Shown here in pieces: positions 11,640 through 23,918 of a DNA stretch of 64,000 nucleotides (position 1 is the first letter of the stretch; each line of letters begins with the position of its first letter). The DNA comes from Piper betle (taxonomy: Eukaryota > Streptophyta > Magnoliopsida > Piperales > Piperaceae). Both the position numbers and the translations under genes were made by a program. The DNA lies in the NCBI GenBank assembly GCA_033002965.1, contig JAURVB010013103.1, forward strand, positions 62,001 through 126,000, given 5' to 3'. The notes beneath the pieces are model-generated. The model saw only the letters and a program-made list of their open reading frames with translations, was not told where the DNA came from and did not search any database.

Positions 11640-13442
11640 AGCTGGTTTTCTAAGAACAAGAAGAAAAGCTGAGTTCGAACGTGTAGCACCAACAACCAGC
11701 TTGCTATCTAAAATAGACGAAGGGGAAGGTTATTCAATCATGCAATCAAAATACAACTGCTTGACAAAGATTGAAAAGAAACTTGAGGCAGTACGCTCTT
11801 TCTCGGAGGCAGCCAGCCAAAGCTCCTCGTCATTGGACAAAGTTCTACTTACCCTGTTAACTGAACAATGATCATAGTAAATAGGAAAGATAGCACTCAA
11901 TCTATGAGAGTTGCTCCATAGATAATTTCACTTACATTGTGGGTCGTCCAGAAATGATGCTCTGAACCGGAAAAGAAAGAGGCAGACCTCAATTTAATAA
12001 TCTAATAATTAAATAATCATGGAATACTCGTTTACAGAACAAAAAAAAGGTTATAGAATGGAAATTAATATCAGACACTCAAGAGTCAAATGCCAGGGAA
12101 AAAAAACATAGCAAAAAACTGATTGGCAAATTTGAGGGATAGAAAAGGACGATTCGCTTGCTTTGCCCATTAAGTTGATTCAAGACCTGTCAATATCAGC
12201 GGCCCAAAACACGTCAGTCTCAATATATAAGCAAATCAAGAGAAAACATATTTTTTGTAATAATAACTTCAAACAACCAACGACATCCTTTATGTAATAT
12301 TTACTCCAAATACCTTATGTTTTTGACAAGTGTGGCCTTAATAACCATAAACAAGACCCCAGACAAAATTGCAAATAGCCTGTAGTCCAAAGTGGACAAA
12401 TTCACTAATAACGAGAGCTAGTGAGTGATGAAGCCAAAGCTGGTCCATACTCATGTCAATATTAAGATGACGAAAGAAACTAATACGGACGACTAAAAGG
12501 CCGCAACCTTCTCTACTCAAAAAGAATAGAGAGTTCAATCCATCAATACAAGTTATCAAAGATGCTAAGGAATTATGTAGGTGATTATTCCCATGGTTGA
12601 CATGCTCAAGAGAGATCATTCCGGCATCACATTCTGCATGATCAAAGAACAGCACAGAAGCATTAAGATGTAAGTTTCAAAATGCAGATCCTTGACTCAA
12701 AGCAAAAAAAATGAAATGATTAACGTTAAACTTTCAGCCTGCCAACAAAGCTTCATATCACTATGTAACAAATCAATTACTGTTAATAACACTACCCCAT
12801 TGGCGTTCAAATAGTCCGACACCTTCTTGTTAAGTTCATCCAACAACACGGAAAAAAAATGTTTACATCACTCCAAAAAATTGTATTTGTGAGTACAGAA
12901 AAAGCCAAATGGATACAGAATAGATAGAAGAACCATTTTTCTATCACATGGTTCAATCGGTGAATTTATAAATCTGTGATCAAAGTTACTTTTATGAGTG
13001 TGAAAGCAGTAGCAAAAAGCTTCATTCATGTAGCCAATCAGTACTGTGTATATATATTATTAATCAGCAAATTCAATAATTATTGTTATGAATGTTAGTG
13101 TTTACTATTGATGCCATTCAAATCCTTCATACAAGATTATTAACAAGTAGGTCATGTCCATCATTCCGGCTTGCTTCGAGATATAATATAAACCAAATTC
13201 AATTTCTAAATAATTATAAGCCATCACACCTCACAAATATGTCCTTTGCATCAAACTGAACCGATTGACAACAAAATATTGGGAATATATGTCGAGCTTT
13301 TCAGTTAATCCTACTATCATTAGTAGAAGACACTTGAATTTCCCCTTGAGATAAGTAAGTAAGTGGAAAATAAACAGAAAGAGTGCTGAATCAGAGGAAC
13401 TTACCAGCAGTCCGAACAACCACAATTGGGGAAGGAAGTTGC
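11640..13442 (-). other. Probable spliced 3' UTR of the second SF1 gene
   Basis: On the minus strand a donor (GTAAG, complement of 13400-13404) lies 37 bases after the stop of copy B. An acceptor-like CATGCAG at 12634-12640 precedes a possible exon from 12633 downward. The block next to this acceptor matches copy A, including TTTCAGCCTGCCA just beyond it (12733-12745 against 5697-5709). The conserved non-coding match shows that the duplication included the downstream transcribed region. Confidence 0.4.
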
Positions 13443-15389
13443 TCACTTCAACTCTGCCAAGAACTTATCATACTCTGTATCTGCACCACACACCGGCGTT
13501 TCCGACGGCATTGACGGTGGTGGGGCGGCAGGAGGTGGCGGCGGCAGCCAAGGAGGATGATCCGTGGTATGTGTAGGCTCCAGTGAAGAGTGAGGAACAG
13601 GATAGTATGAGGGATAGCCATAAGTAGAAGGCGGATAAGCAGATGGAACACCAGGATTCACTCCATAAACATTATTCGACACAGAGTACGAAGGAGTACT
13701 GCTCTCACACTGCACACCAGGAGGATAACTATCGGCATCAATAGAAGCCACAACCTGCGCCGACGAAGAAGACCCGGGCGGCGGCGGCAAGGGCAGGAGG
13801 TGGATACGCCGCACCATATGGCGTCCATGGCTGCGCATAGACATTCGAACCAGGCGGCGGCGGAGGAGCATACGAACGATAAGGAGGCGGTACCGGCGGA
13901 CACCACGGAGGAGGAGCTCCGACATAGCCCCCATTAGCCGCAGGTCCTGGCGCCACCGCCGGCGGAGCAGCCGCAACCGCCGCCGGCGGAGGCGGCTTAC
14001 CGGCAACCCTCACCGCCATGACTCTACCTTCCACTCGATACCCATTCATACCGGCGATCGCCGCATTCGCCTGAGCAACATCGGAATACTTGACAAAGCC
14101 GTAGCCTTTGCTCAACCCCGTCGCCCGATCGACCACCACCGTCGCCGACACAATCTCCCCAAACGGCGAGAACAGCTGCACCAGCGACGCATCGTTGAAG
14201 GCCGGCGGCAGGTACCCGATGTACAGATTGCTCTCGTCATACTCCTTTCCAAACTTCGCCCCACCATTAGAAGGCGGCAGGCCGTTCCCGGCCAAGCTCA
14301 GCCGATACGACGACGACGACGGCGGCTCCGGGGCGGCGCCGCCGAGCTCGGCGAGGAACTTCTGATACTCGTCATCCTCGGTGTTCTTCACCGACTCCTT
14401 CATCGGGCAATCGACCGCTGGGTGCCCGCCGTCGCCGCAGATCCTACACTTGACATCGCTCTTGAACGTGCTGCTCCGGGCCGTGCAGGCGAACTGCCGG
14501 TGGCCGGGCTCGCCGCAGAGCCGGCAGAACTCCTCGTCCCGGATCGTCCCGTTCAGCGCCGCAAGCTCCCGGAGCTGCATCCGCTTGTGCTCGTTGAGCT
14601 TCTCGTCGTCGACCTGCAACAAATTCTCCAACTTTTCCACCGCGGCGTCGAGCGACTCCTTCGTCTCGGCCTCCACCAAGACGTGCAAATCCTCGTTCTC
14701 CGCCGGATCCACCTTCATGTTGTTATACTTCTGCTGCGACCGCCCCTCCTTCATCGACCCCTTCCCCCGAACAACGATCTTCGCCCCGGTCTCCTTCTCC
14801 ATCCGTTTCTGGGTGTTCCCCCTCGGGCCTATAATGAGGCCGATAAAATTGTACCCCGGGTACTCCTTCATGGGGATGTAGAGCTTCTTCTGGAGCTTCT
14901 GAGGCCGGTAATCGGGCGGGGGTTTGAAGGCGGGGTTGCGCTTGATGAGCTCGGAGATGATGCCTTGGCGCTCCCGGCCGAGCTTCTCGCGGGCGCGGTA
15001 CTCCCGGGTGTTGATCCGGACGCCGGCGACGTCGTAGACCGGCTCCGGCGACGGCGAGCGGGCGGGCTCCGGCCGGTCGTCGAGGGGAGGCCGGACTGGA
15101 GGAGGCGGGCAATCTCCACCAGCCGGGCGTTGAGGGATTGAACCTCCGGGTCCAGCGCCATGCCGCCGGCGATGAAGTCCTTCATGAAGTCCGGCAGCTG
15201 GATCACCGTCCGCTCCGGCTCATCCTCCGCCCACCTCGTCTTCCGCCGCCGCCCGCCGGAGTCCGAGTCGGCGGCGGCGGCGGGGTCGGGGTCGTCGCCG
15301 GAGTCCCAGCGGCTGCGGCGGCGGCGGTGGCCGGGGTCGGGCGGCGGGGAGGATTGGGGGTCTAGGGTTCCGGCGGGCGGCGCCGCCAT
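13443..15389 (-). CDS. SF1: Splicing factor SF1/branchpoint-binding protein, copy B (two frameshifts in this sequence)
   Basis: A paralogue of copy A with the same domain order: N-terminal SRWD region, [12 protein letters not shown] domain, CCHC knuckles ([28 protein letters not shown], near residues 285-320), RRM ([20 protein letters not shown], near 387-463), and a Pro/Tyr-rich tail ending [12 protein letters not shown]. About 648 residues once the frame is followed. The start is the ATG at 15389 ([10 protein letters not shown]). One frame break is a missing base in the G run 15084-15087, where copy A has five Gs and copy B four. A compensating-type break lies near 13776-13802 in a GCC-repeat stretch. 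Between them the frame is open for about 1.3 kb. The two breaks sit at different places from those of copy A, so they are independent. Confidence 0.88.
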
Positions 15390-15489
15390 CGTCAGCGGCG
15401 GAGTGGAAGGGGGCCCACCGGGTGGTTTGGGGAATTCTGAGGGTGCGATCGGGGGCCGCTTGGCGTTCGTGGGTGGGTTTAATACTGCT

Positions 15490-15575
15490 CTTGTTGGGCC
15501 CTTTGTATTTTTAAGGCAAAGCCCAGGCCCGTTCAGGAAATGGGCCTGGGAACGTCGCTAGGCCCATAGTTATGG
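15490..15575. promoter_or_regulatory. Site II (TGGGCC/GGCCCA) cluster upstream of SF1 copy B
   Basis: Several GGGCC, GGCCC and TGGGCC elements are packed between 15495 and 15570, about 100-180 bases upstream of the start. Such site II elements are typical of promoters of plant genes for translation and RNA processing and are bound by TCP factors. Assignment to copy B is by position. Confidence 0.45.
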
Positions 15576-16329
15576 CGGGAAAGGCTACTTGAAGACGGCA
15601 AGGGAAAAGACGGAATTGGACGTGATGATTGGTAATGACGCTCGTCCAGCTGAGTGGCTGAGTGGTCAAGTGACCGTGTCCGATCAGCAGACTAAGCCTA
15701 ATTGAATAAGTTTTAAGAAAAAATTGCATAATCTCAACTAAAGCGATCTAGTGCCATCTAAATATCTAATAATCTATCTTGATAATATGGTCATTATTTT
15801 TCAAATTGAAAAATATATTTTTATCATCTAATTGTGATTTATAGTTATTTCTGCCGACACAAAAATATTCACACTCGCTCATACTTATTTTTTCTATCTA
15901 ATTATTATTTATTCTGAAAATTACTAAGAATATTTTAAAAAATAAATTAATATAATTAATAAAAACAATATATTATTTTCAAATAACTCTCACACGATTA
16001 ATTCATATTTATAACAATGACAAAAACTTAGTCCCTCGATGAGATGAATTTAATTTGTATTTTCTGATTAAAATCATAATTAGTTACTCATTAGAGCTTA
16101 AACTGTATACGAACACCTTTGCTCTTTTTTTAGAGCATGCTCTCAACCATTTATCTCGACAATAAAAAGTAATAATTTTCTAATTTTAAGTCTATTAATT
16201 CAATTTTGATATAAGGGCATTGTAAAAACAAAAAAATAGTGTTCATAAACACACACAATAGAAGCCACGTCCGTACGAGTGAGTACCAGATTACCAACGT
16301 TAAGCTTGGAACTTGGAAGAGCTCCTCTC
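15576..16329. other. AT-rich spacer
   Basis: No gene or clear repeat recognised. Confidence 0.4.
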
Positions 16330-16737
16330 ATGGACGCCGAAGGCGGAACCAGCTCGCCGCCGCCGCCGCCGCCGGGGGACGACGGCACGGAGGAGGCCGA
16401 TGTGGTGGTCACGGCGGAAGCCGCGGCCGAGGGCGGCGCCGCCAATCCCCTCATCGAAGGTGAAGAGGATCGTGAAGATGGACGAGGGCGTGAAGAAAGT
16501 GAACTCGGAGGCGCTCCTCCTCGTCCGCCTCGCCTCCCAGCTCTCCCTCGCCGGCAAGGCGCGCCGAGAAGAAGCCCAAGACCGGCATCCTCGACCACCT
16601 CCGCTCCGCCGTCCGCAGCCATCCCCCGACCGGCTGCTTCCTCCTCGACTCCCTCCCCTGCCCCAGCCCCGGCCGGCGCCACCGCCGCCTCCCGCGAAGT
16701 CCACCGGCGAGCAGCTGCCGGTGGGTATCATGGTTTG
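16330..16737 (+). pseudogene. Broken NF-YC13-like histone-fold gene
   Basis: From the ATG at 16330 there is an acidic/proline-rich N-terminus (MDAEGGTSSPPPPPP). Then, in a second frame, KVKRIVKMDEGVKKVNSEA with LLLVRLASQL, the start of a CBF/NF-Y-type histone fold. In a third frame EKKPKTG, HLRSAVRSHPPT and FLLDSLP follow, and finally PAKSTGEQLPVG again in the second frame. Together these match the NF-YC13/DPB3-like family (histone-fold partners of the NF-Y or polymerase epsilon type) as I know it. At least three frame changes occur within 280 bases, and about ten residues of the histone-fold helix between SQL and EKK are missing. The missing segment points to a true pseudogene, though base-calling errors in this GC-rich stretch may add to the damage. 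Confidence 0.55.
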
Positions 16738-16764
16738 ATGCAGAGAAAATGTATTATTTGTTAA

Positions 16765-17905
16765 TTGTGAACATTTGAGTACACAAGTTGGAAAAGGAAA
16801 ACTCCAGATTTAATTTAGTAATATACAACAAAAAGAAAAAAATAATATATGAAATTATTATAATTTATCTCAAATCAATCAAAATCAATATTTAAAATAT
16901 TAAATTATTATATTTTAAATAAAAAATTATTTATAAAATTAAAATTTATGCACAGCCTAATTTCAATAAAAATAATTTTTTGTCATTAACACAAGTAATT
17001 TATTACTACTAACACGAGTTTAAAAGAGTAATAATCCAACGTAGTTTCATTGTAATTAGATGGCCCAAAATTGAATCCTTGCTCAAGGATTTAAAGAGGT
17101 CCCCTGCTCCCATCCCTCTCTCAAAATTAAGCCTAAATTGATTCAAAATATCTTACAAATTATGAGTTCAAAAATTCTAAATATATATTTCATCCCCAAT
17201 ACAAAAATTCATGTTTTAGATATATAATATCATCTAACTAGCTTGGGTGAAAATTTTCAAAAATTTTAAAACACTTAATTACGATTATGAAGGGACGAAG
17301 GTATAATATTGTGTTTCAGCCAATTTTTTTAAATTAAAAGTTAAAATTATAAATTTATTGCGTATTTTATATAAAAGATTAAAATAAAAATCACTTGCAA
17401 CTCCCAACTCTAACTTGCTATTACGTATAACACAACCAAATTTAATTACATTATTATCATGTTATTTAAGTATGATAATGTAATAAATTCGGTCATCCCT
17501 AAAGTTGTTAATTGAGCGAGCAAGTTCGTGAGTATTTAGTATTTGGCTCAGCTTGACTCGATTCGAAACTCAACATTTAAATATTCGAACTCGAATTTAA
17601 ATTTTCCAAGCCGAGGTTGAATAAAATCACGTTCGACTCGACTCGGTTCGATTATAACTCGAACTCGACTAAGCTGATTAACTTCGATTCAATAAAATAA
17701 TATAATAATATAATCTTTATATTATATTATTTATATCTATTTATTTGTTGATATATATAATATAATAATAAAAAAGACAATAAGTATTTAAGTTGACGAT
17801 TTTAAAATTAAAAATTTTTATAATTAAAATTATTAATTAATATAAAATATAAATACACTATAAATAGACCAAAATAAAAATTAGAAAACGGGAAGGGATA
17901 ACGCT
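16765..17905. other. AT-rich spacer with degenerate repeat
   Basis: No gene. Around 17510-17680 there is a degenerate stretch of iterated CTCGA/TTCGA-type motifs, as found at the ends of old plant DNA transposons. Confidence 0.35.
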
Positions 17906-20900
17906 ATGTCTCGTCCATCCTCCATTTTCGCCAACGCCGGCGCTGCTCTCCCTTCCACCTCACACGCATTTCGTCGAACACCTCCCCCTCCACCACCCCC
18001 ACCACCATCAAAGCTCCCACCTTTACCCCTCTCCTCGCCTCCCTCCGCCGCCGCCGCCGCCGGGACCACCTCCCCTCCCCTGCGCCTCCGTCCACGACCC
18101 CGTCGACGAGGATGAGCTGGAGCTGCTCGAGAAGCCGTCACCGCCGCCGACGGGGGATGGTAAGGAGGCGGGAGGGCCGCAGGCCGCGCACGAAGAGCAG
18201 CAGCTGGGTGCTGATGAGGTGCTTGCTCCGTTTCTCAAGTTTTTCAAGGGTAAGGATGGGGCGGAGGGCGGGGATAGTGAGCGGCGGCGGGGAAGGGAGT
18301 GAGTGGGAAGGTGGTGGTGGAGTATTATGAGCCTGTGCCGGGGATTTTGTGGTGGGGGTGGTGGTTTCTGGGAATGAGAACAAGCTTGATGTCAACGTTG
18401 GAGCTGACTTGCTTGGTTAGAACTCATAAAAATGCTTTCTTTTTTACTTCTACAATTGAAATTGTTATATATGTGCACGGTAGGGGGCAAAAAGCAAGAG
18501 AGGCAGTTTCTTTCACTGCTACAAGACCGGCTTTTGGTTGTAAAATTTAAATTCCTATGTTCACAATTGCTCGGTTAAAACAGTGGAAGACAAACTTACT
18601 TGTACTGCCCCAACATCTTTTGTTACTTGTATAATATCTAAACTATTATGTATGTGGGCCTATTGCCTGGTAAAAACACAAAAAAGCACTTTCTATACAG
18701 TTCTTAGATTTGTGTTTGCTTGTATGATGGAAATTGTTAGGTATGTGCTAGGTATTAGGTTGACCATTGCTCGGTAAACACACAAAAGACTCCTTTCTTT
18801 CCTCTGCCGTGATTTGTTTTCCCTATTGTGATTCATATTAGTACCATATGCAAGGTACTATGTTGACGAAAGAGGTGCTGCCGCTGTACGGACAAGAGCT
18901 ATCATATCTTCAATGTGACTTGAGTAAGGATGCTGAGGACTTCATGGTACCTGGAAAGATTGGGATTGTTAAGGATGATGAGGCATTCGAAAGAGTGTAT
19001 GTGCATGGGCGGCCGGTGGTTGAAGTGGGGACTGTTCTCTTTGCGGAAGTTCTAGGGAGAACATTGAGTGGACGGCCATTGTTGTCTACAAGAAGGCTGT
19101 TCAGGCGAGTTGCTTGGCATCGAGTGAGGCAGGTTCTCTTCTCTCTTTTTTGGGTTCTTGGAATGACAATTTAGAGAGCTTTAAATAAAACAATCGTTGA
19201 ACTCCTTGCCAATTTGTTGAGAGAAGTTGAGGGCCATTCTGTTTGAGTAAAAAACACCGGTAGTAAATTATAGCTGTCGTGATTGGGATAATCTGAAAAC
19301 GTGCATTATTTGCGTTACTTACTTTAGTTTCCTAACTGCTCGTGGGAAATTAATTTGCATATAATCTAATATGTAGTAAGCTATGTCAATATTTGTCAGC
19401 TTCCACAAGTTTTGGATTGGCTATGATACAATTTCATATTAAATGTTTCTTATATGGTAGTCTCTTCTTCTTCTTCTTCTTCTTTTTTGAGGCAGTAGAA
19501 GTGTCAAAGTGGGACTGCTCTAGATTTACTGCTGGGTTAATTGAACTCAATCTTATGAGCCTTAAGTTTTATAGTTTCACTTGTGCAGATAAAACAACTC
19601 AATGAGCCTATAGAAGTGAAAATTACTGAATGGAATACTGGTGGTCTTCTCACAAGGATTGAGGTTTTGTTGCATATACTAGATGTTTTACATAATTTTA
19701 AATTTTTGCGTGCTTCATAATTGACTACATTTACCTGTCCAACATTTTCTATCTAGGGCTTGCGAGCATTCCTTCCCAAAGCTGAGTTGGTGAATCGGGC
19801 CAAAAGCTTCTCAGCTTTGAAAGAAAATGTAACACACTTCTATTCATGAATAGATTTAATTGATTGATTACATGTTCTTCCATTCATCTACATTTCTCGT
19901 ATCTGTCCTTTTCCCGTTACTGCGTTGTCTATGACATCTATAAAAAGATAATTAGAAAATTTCGTATTGTACACTCTCTTTTCCTATCAAAACAGCCTCT
20001 TTGTATAGTAACTGGAAATTAATTTTTGCTGCAGGTTGGCCGCAGGATATCTGTATTGATCACTAGAATTGATGAATCAAAGAATGACTTGATAATAAGC
20101 GAAAGACAAGCATGGGTCTGTTCCTCAAATAGTCCATGATGTCAGTCTGATTTACTGTAAATGTCTTGCTGATAGTTGAAGGTTTTTTTATTTTCATAAT
20201 TGTCAATTTAAATGCTTGACCGTTTTGGTCTTTGATGTCTTTTGTGCAACATATCTGAAAGGTTATTATTTCTGAATAATTTTACCCTTCTATTACCCTA
20301 TTTTCTTGCCTTGTGCGCTATTTTAAATGTCTTCAATCTTTTTAATTTTTTTTAATCTTCTTGTTGTGTTTCCTCTTGTGCTGCAGGATAAGTTGCACCT
20401 GGAAGAAGGAACACTATTGGAAGGTACTGTGCTCAAAATATTTCCTTACGGTGCCCAAGTAAGGATAGGTGACTCAAATAGAAGGCGAGTATGAGTATGA
20501 TTCAAATTATTGTTCACATTTAGTTACTGAATATATTTCTGGAAGCATTTAAATCTGTTACTTGATGTTTCTTCTAGATGGTCATGGTTAAACACATAAA
20601 TTTCAGGCAATTTTCGTTCAATGATACGAAGTGGAGTAATATAAACCATATGTCCTTCCCTGTTATATCTTGAATTTGCATTGTAGCTACAAAATGGTGT
20701 GCTTCATGATTACATTTTCCATTGTCGAATGCAGTAGCTAATGAACATTGAAGTTCTATTCCTTAAAACTTGGTTCTAAAAGATTTATAGTCCTTGATAT
20801 ATGATTTGTTATCTAGAGGGTGAGGTACAGACCAATTGTAGGCAGCATTTAATAATTTAAACTAAGAAAATGCTCTACTAAGCTGAAGCTGATAAGGAGA

Positions 20901-20908
20901 GTGATGCA

Positions 20909-20943
<35 letters not shown>

Positions 20944-22928
20944 GAGGAGTTTCTATTAATTGTAACGTGCCAGTAGCATAGGAGTTTTTATACTTAATTC
21001 TCATTTAAAGTTGTAAAAGTTACAATATTTAATTGCCTCCTATACCTCTATAAATAGGGGAGTTAGGCCTCTTATAAGAAAAGCTTTGGATGAATGAAAT
21101 CTTATTTTCTTAGCATAGATTTCTTGACCTTGCTTTAGGAGTAGTTCTTAGAATAGATTTCTTTACCTTGCCTTAGAAGTAGATGGTAAGAACACGTTAC
21201 CGTTCTCAATGTTTTTCTGCAGCAGGGAGGTTTTTGATTGAACTAAAATCATAGGTTGAGCAGCCAAACTAAATGTTAGGAGCTTCAGCAATTGCTATAA
21301 AGAAGAAAAAAGAAACGTTGAAGATATTCTGAATATGAAAAAAAAATGAAGCCACGTGGGTGTAATTGAAAGTGAAAAATTCTAAAGAATTGATACAATC
21401 AAAGAAGCAAAGTTAAGAGAGTAGAAAATAACAGATGGCATGATATGAGTCCTAGGTTTAAAGAATTGAAAAATAAGGCCCTGAGGAATAATAATTGAAT
21501 GTTGTTACTTGGTGTATACTGGTTTCAAATTTATCCTAATTTGGAAGTTCAAATAAGTTTTTTATGATCTCAATCTCAAGTCACATTCTGACATGATTAA
21601 ATGACTTGGGAAATTGCCAAGGTCAGACTGTGGTATTTGAAAATGTGCTTTGAATTTTGTTGAAATTGATAGTATGGTACTTCCAAATTCAACTCGTTGT
21701 GGCCTGTGTTTTTCCTTACCATAGAAAAATCAATTTGGTCTTTCTAGTTGAAATTAAAATGATGATTTGCAGTGGTTTGCTGCATATATCAAGCATAAGC
21801 CGTGCCCGATGTAATGCTGTTAGTGAAGTTCTGTCTGAGGATGACAAAGTGAAAGTGCTGGTGGTGCGGTCAATGTTTCCTGACAAAATATCTTTAAGGT
21901 ATCAAAGATTTTTTAACTGATCTCATAATCAATGTTTTCACATTTCATCTGCAATGCTAAATAAACCCAATGTTCCTGTTGCAAGTGATTTAAACTTATT
22001 CTAGTGTTGATCTTACCCAGCATTCCGCCACTGGTTGTTTTGTCAGTTCATGGCCACTAGGTCATGCATTGACAACTCTTACGTGTTGCATCACTTCACA
22101 ATCACTAAACGAACATGCTTCCATAAAAAATAGAATGGGGTTTACTAATCCTCTCTTGTGAACATTAAGCTCTTAATAATTTATTTTTTCCTGTTAATTC
22201 TACTTTAGATCTCTTCATCTAAAAATCATATTTCTTACTTTTATGAATGTTGGACTGAACTAATGATGCTGTAAATGTTTGACCATGCATTGTTCCATAT
22301 GTAAGTTACAATAACAATTATATACACCAAAGTTTGACAAAATAGGTTTATGTGCAAATGCACGATGCAAATCTCCTTGTTTTACTCTGCAATGAGGCAA
22401 TTGACTCTCTTGAGTTCTTAGTTTCACAGGTGTGTTGCTCATGTGGCCAGTTCAGCAATTTGTCCACTTGACATACTTTAGAGGAAGCTGTAGTACATTT
22501 GGCATATTTTCATTATCATGACCATCCCTTGAAAATGTTAATTCTAAGTTGTTCTTTTTGGATGTCAGCATCTCTGATCTTGAAAGCGAACCTGGCCTCT
22601 TTTTATCAAATAAAGAGGTAGACATTTTTCTCTCTCTATCTGTCCTAGATTTTGAAAGCCGACCTCGTGATGAACTTCTCGAGGGATAGCAATCTTTCAA
22701 TAGGAAGGGCGACGGGGCATTGTGTTGATTGGAATATTTCAATTGCAGAAAGTTTTTGCTGAAGCTGAGGAGATGGCAAGGAGATACAGGCAGAAGTTAC
22801 CTGCAGTCGCAGCTGCTCGAAAACTTGAGCCTATTCCTTCAGATGCACTCCATTTCGATGATGATGCTAGATTTTATGCAAACTGGCAATGGTTCAGATT
22901 TGAAGAGATCAAGGAGACAAATGGGTAG
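17906..22928 (+). CDS. S1 RNA-binding domain protein, probably plastid (PDE338/RLSB-like)
   Basis: Nine exons: 17906-18415, 18855-19132, 19589-19663, 19757-19828, 20035-20115, 20387-20484, 21773-21898, 22569-22617, 22749-22928. All downstream junctions keep phase. The N-terminus (MSRPSSIFANAGAALPSTSH, then Ser/Pro-rich) looks like a chloroplast transit peptide. An acidic region (DPVDEDELELLEKPSPPP) and repeated S1-type OB folds follow: VVVSGNENKLDVNVGADLLG, WNTGGLLTRIEGLRAFLP, and GTVLKIFPYGAQVRIG leading into SGLLHISSIS. The C-terminus is YANWQWFRFEEIKETNG. The family is plastid RNA-binding S1 proteins such as Arabidopsis PDE338 and maize RLSB; the orthology is from memory. Exon 1 has three frame breaks in C or G runs (18072-18095, 18289-18292, 18340-18343), each explained by one or two bases. 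Intron 6 has a GC donor and holds a TA microsatellite plus an LTR-like insertion. It is convergent with the PPR gene. Confidence 0.8.
20909..20942. repeat. TA microsatellite in intron 6
   Basis: About 34 bases of uninterrupted TA repeats, directly left of the LTR-like insertion. Confidence 0.9.
20943..21235 (+). mobile_element. Possible solo LTR in intron 6 of the S1 gene
   Basis: The sequence begins with TG after the TA run and carries a promoter-like TATAAATAGGGG (21049-21060). The downstream stretch (GGATGAATGAAATCTTATTT and similar) resembles the R/U5 part of Copia LTRs. No internal coding region is present. Boundaries and target duplication are not certain. Confidence 0.35.
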
Positions 22929-23918
22929 CAAGGAACATTTTACTGGGCAAAAAATATTGACAAAGATTATGATTTGAAACTGTTATAACTACAATCAGAA
23001 CAGAAGAGAATCGGCTGTTTACTGCGAGATTGATGGAGCAATGAATTACCTTTCTGTTCCGAGCAAAATCCAAGTCCTATTTAGGATGTTAATTTTGCTG
23101 GTTGAACCTGGTGTACTAAATTAGGTGAAGGATGACATTTTTGTATTGCCCTCCATCATAAAGATTGACGAGTATTTGATATTATGTTTTCATTGCAGTT
23201 CTTTGATCTTTACAAAGTTTGTAAATTGCAGATAATCAAGCATTGACTCTTGACATTTAATTTTATCATACTTGGAAATAAATTATGATATTAGGGATCC
23301 AGTGTGACCTGGTAAAACATGAATGCATGCTTCATGTCAACACAACTCTGATATCACAACTCAGAAATGGCTATGCTGTAGAACTTGCCGGTTTTTATTG
23401 AACCAACATTGGAGAAGCAGACCGATAGTGTTAGCTGGAACCTGTGCAAGAACAGTTTAGTTTATCAAGGTGCATTTTATTGGAGAACAGTCGATGACAC
23501 AGCAAAATCTCTCTAATATCGAAGTATAACAAGTATATGAGAAGAAGACAACCTAATTGAATATGCATACTTGAGTTTATAGGTAAAATCTCGTGTGGAT
23601 TTGAGAGACACCCTTTCCAAATGAAATATTTTCTTCTTACTGCTCACCATAGATCTCTCACCAGTAATCAGAGCAAGAACACTACCGGTTCTAAAGTGAT
23701 GGAACTTCAAAGCATCTGTCACAACATTTCACTGTTTCTAGCAAGAGAAACTAGTTTGAAAGCCATATGACAATCCTCACATATTCGTAGGTTTTTAATT
23801 ATCCGATTAGGCTTTTTGGAACTGCTTTGAGGAAACCATATGCGAGAGCTAGCTTCTCACTATGCTGCATAAGAATCTCTTTCTTTTCGTGATCGTCCAT
23901 CTCATCCATCACCTGGTC
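22929..23918. other. Convergent 3' flank
   Basis: Holds the 3' ends of the S1 gene and, on the other strand, the PPR gene. No further gene is visible. Confidence 0.5.

Noticed and set aside
14422..15141. Plus-strand frame of 239 residues opposite SF1-B
   Set aside because: Antisense shadow of SF1-B; no family resemblance.
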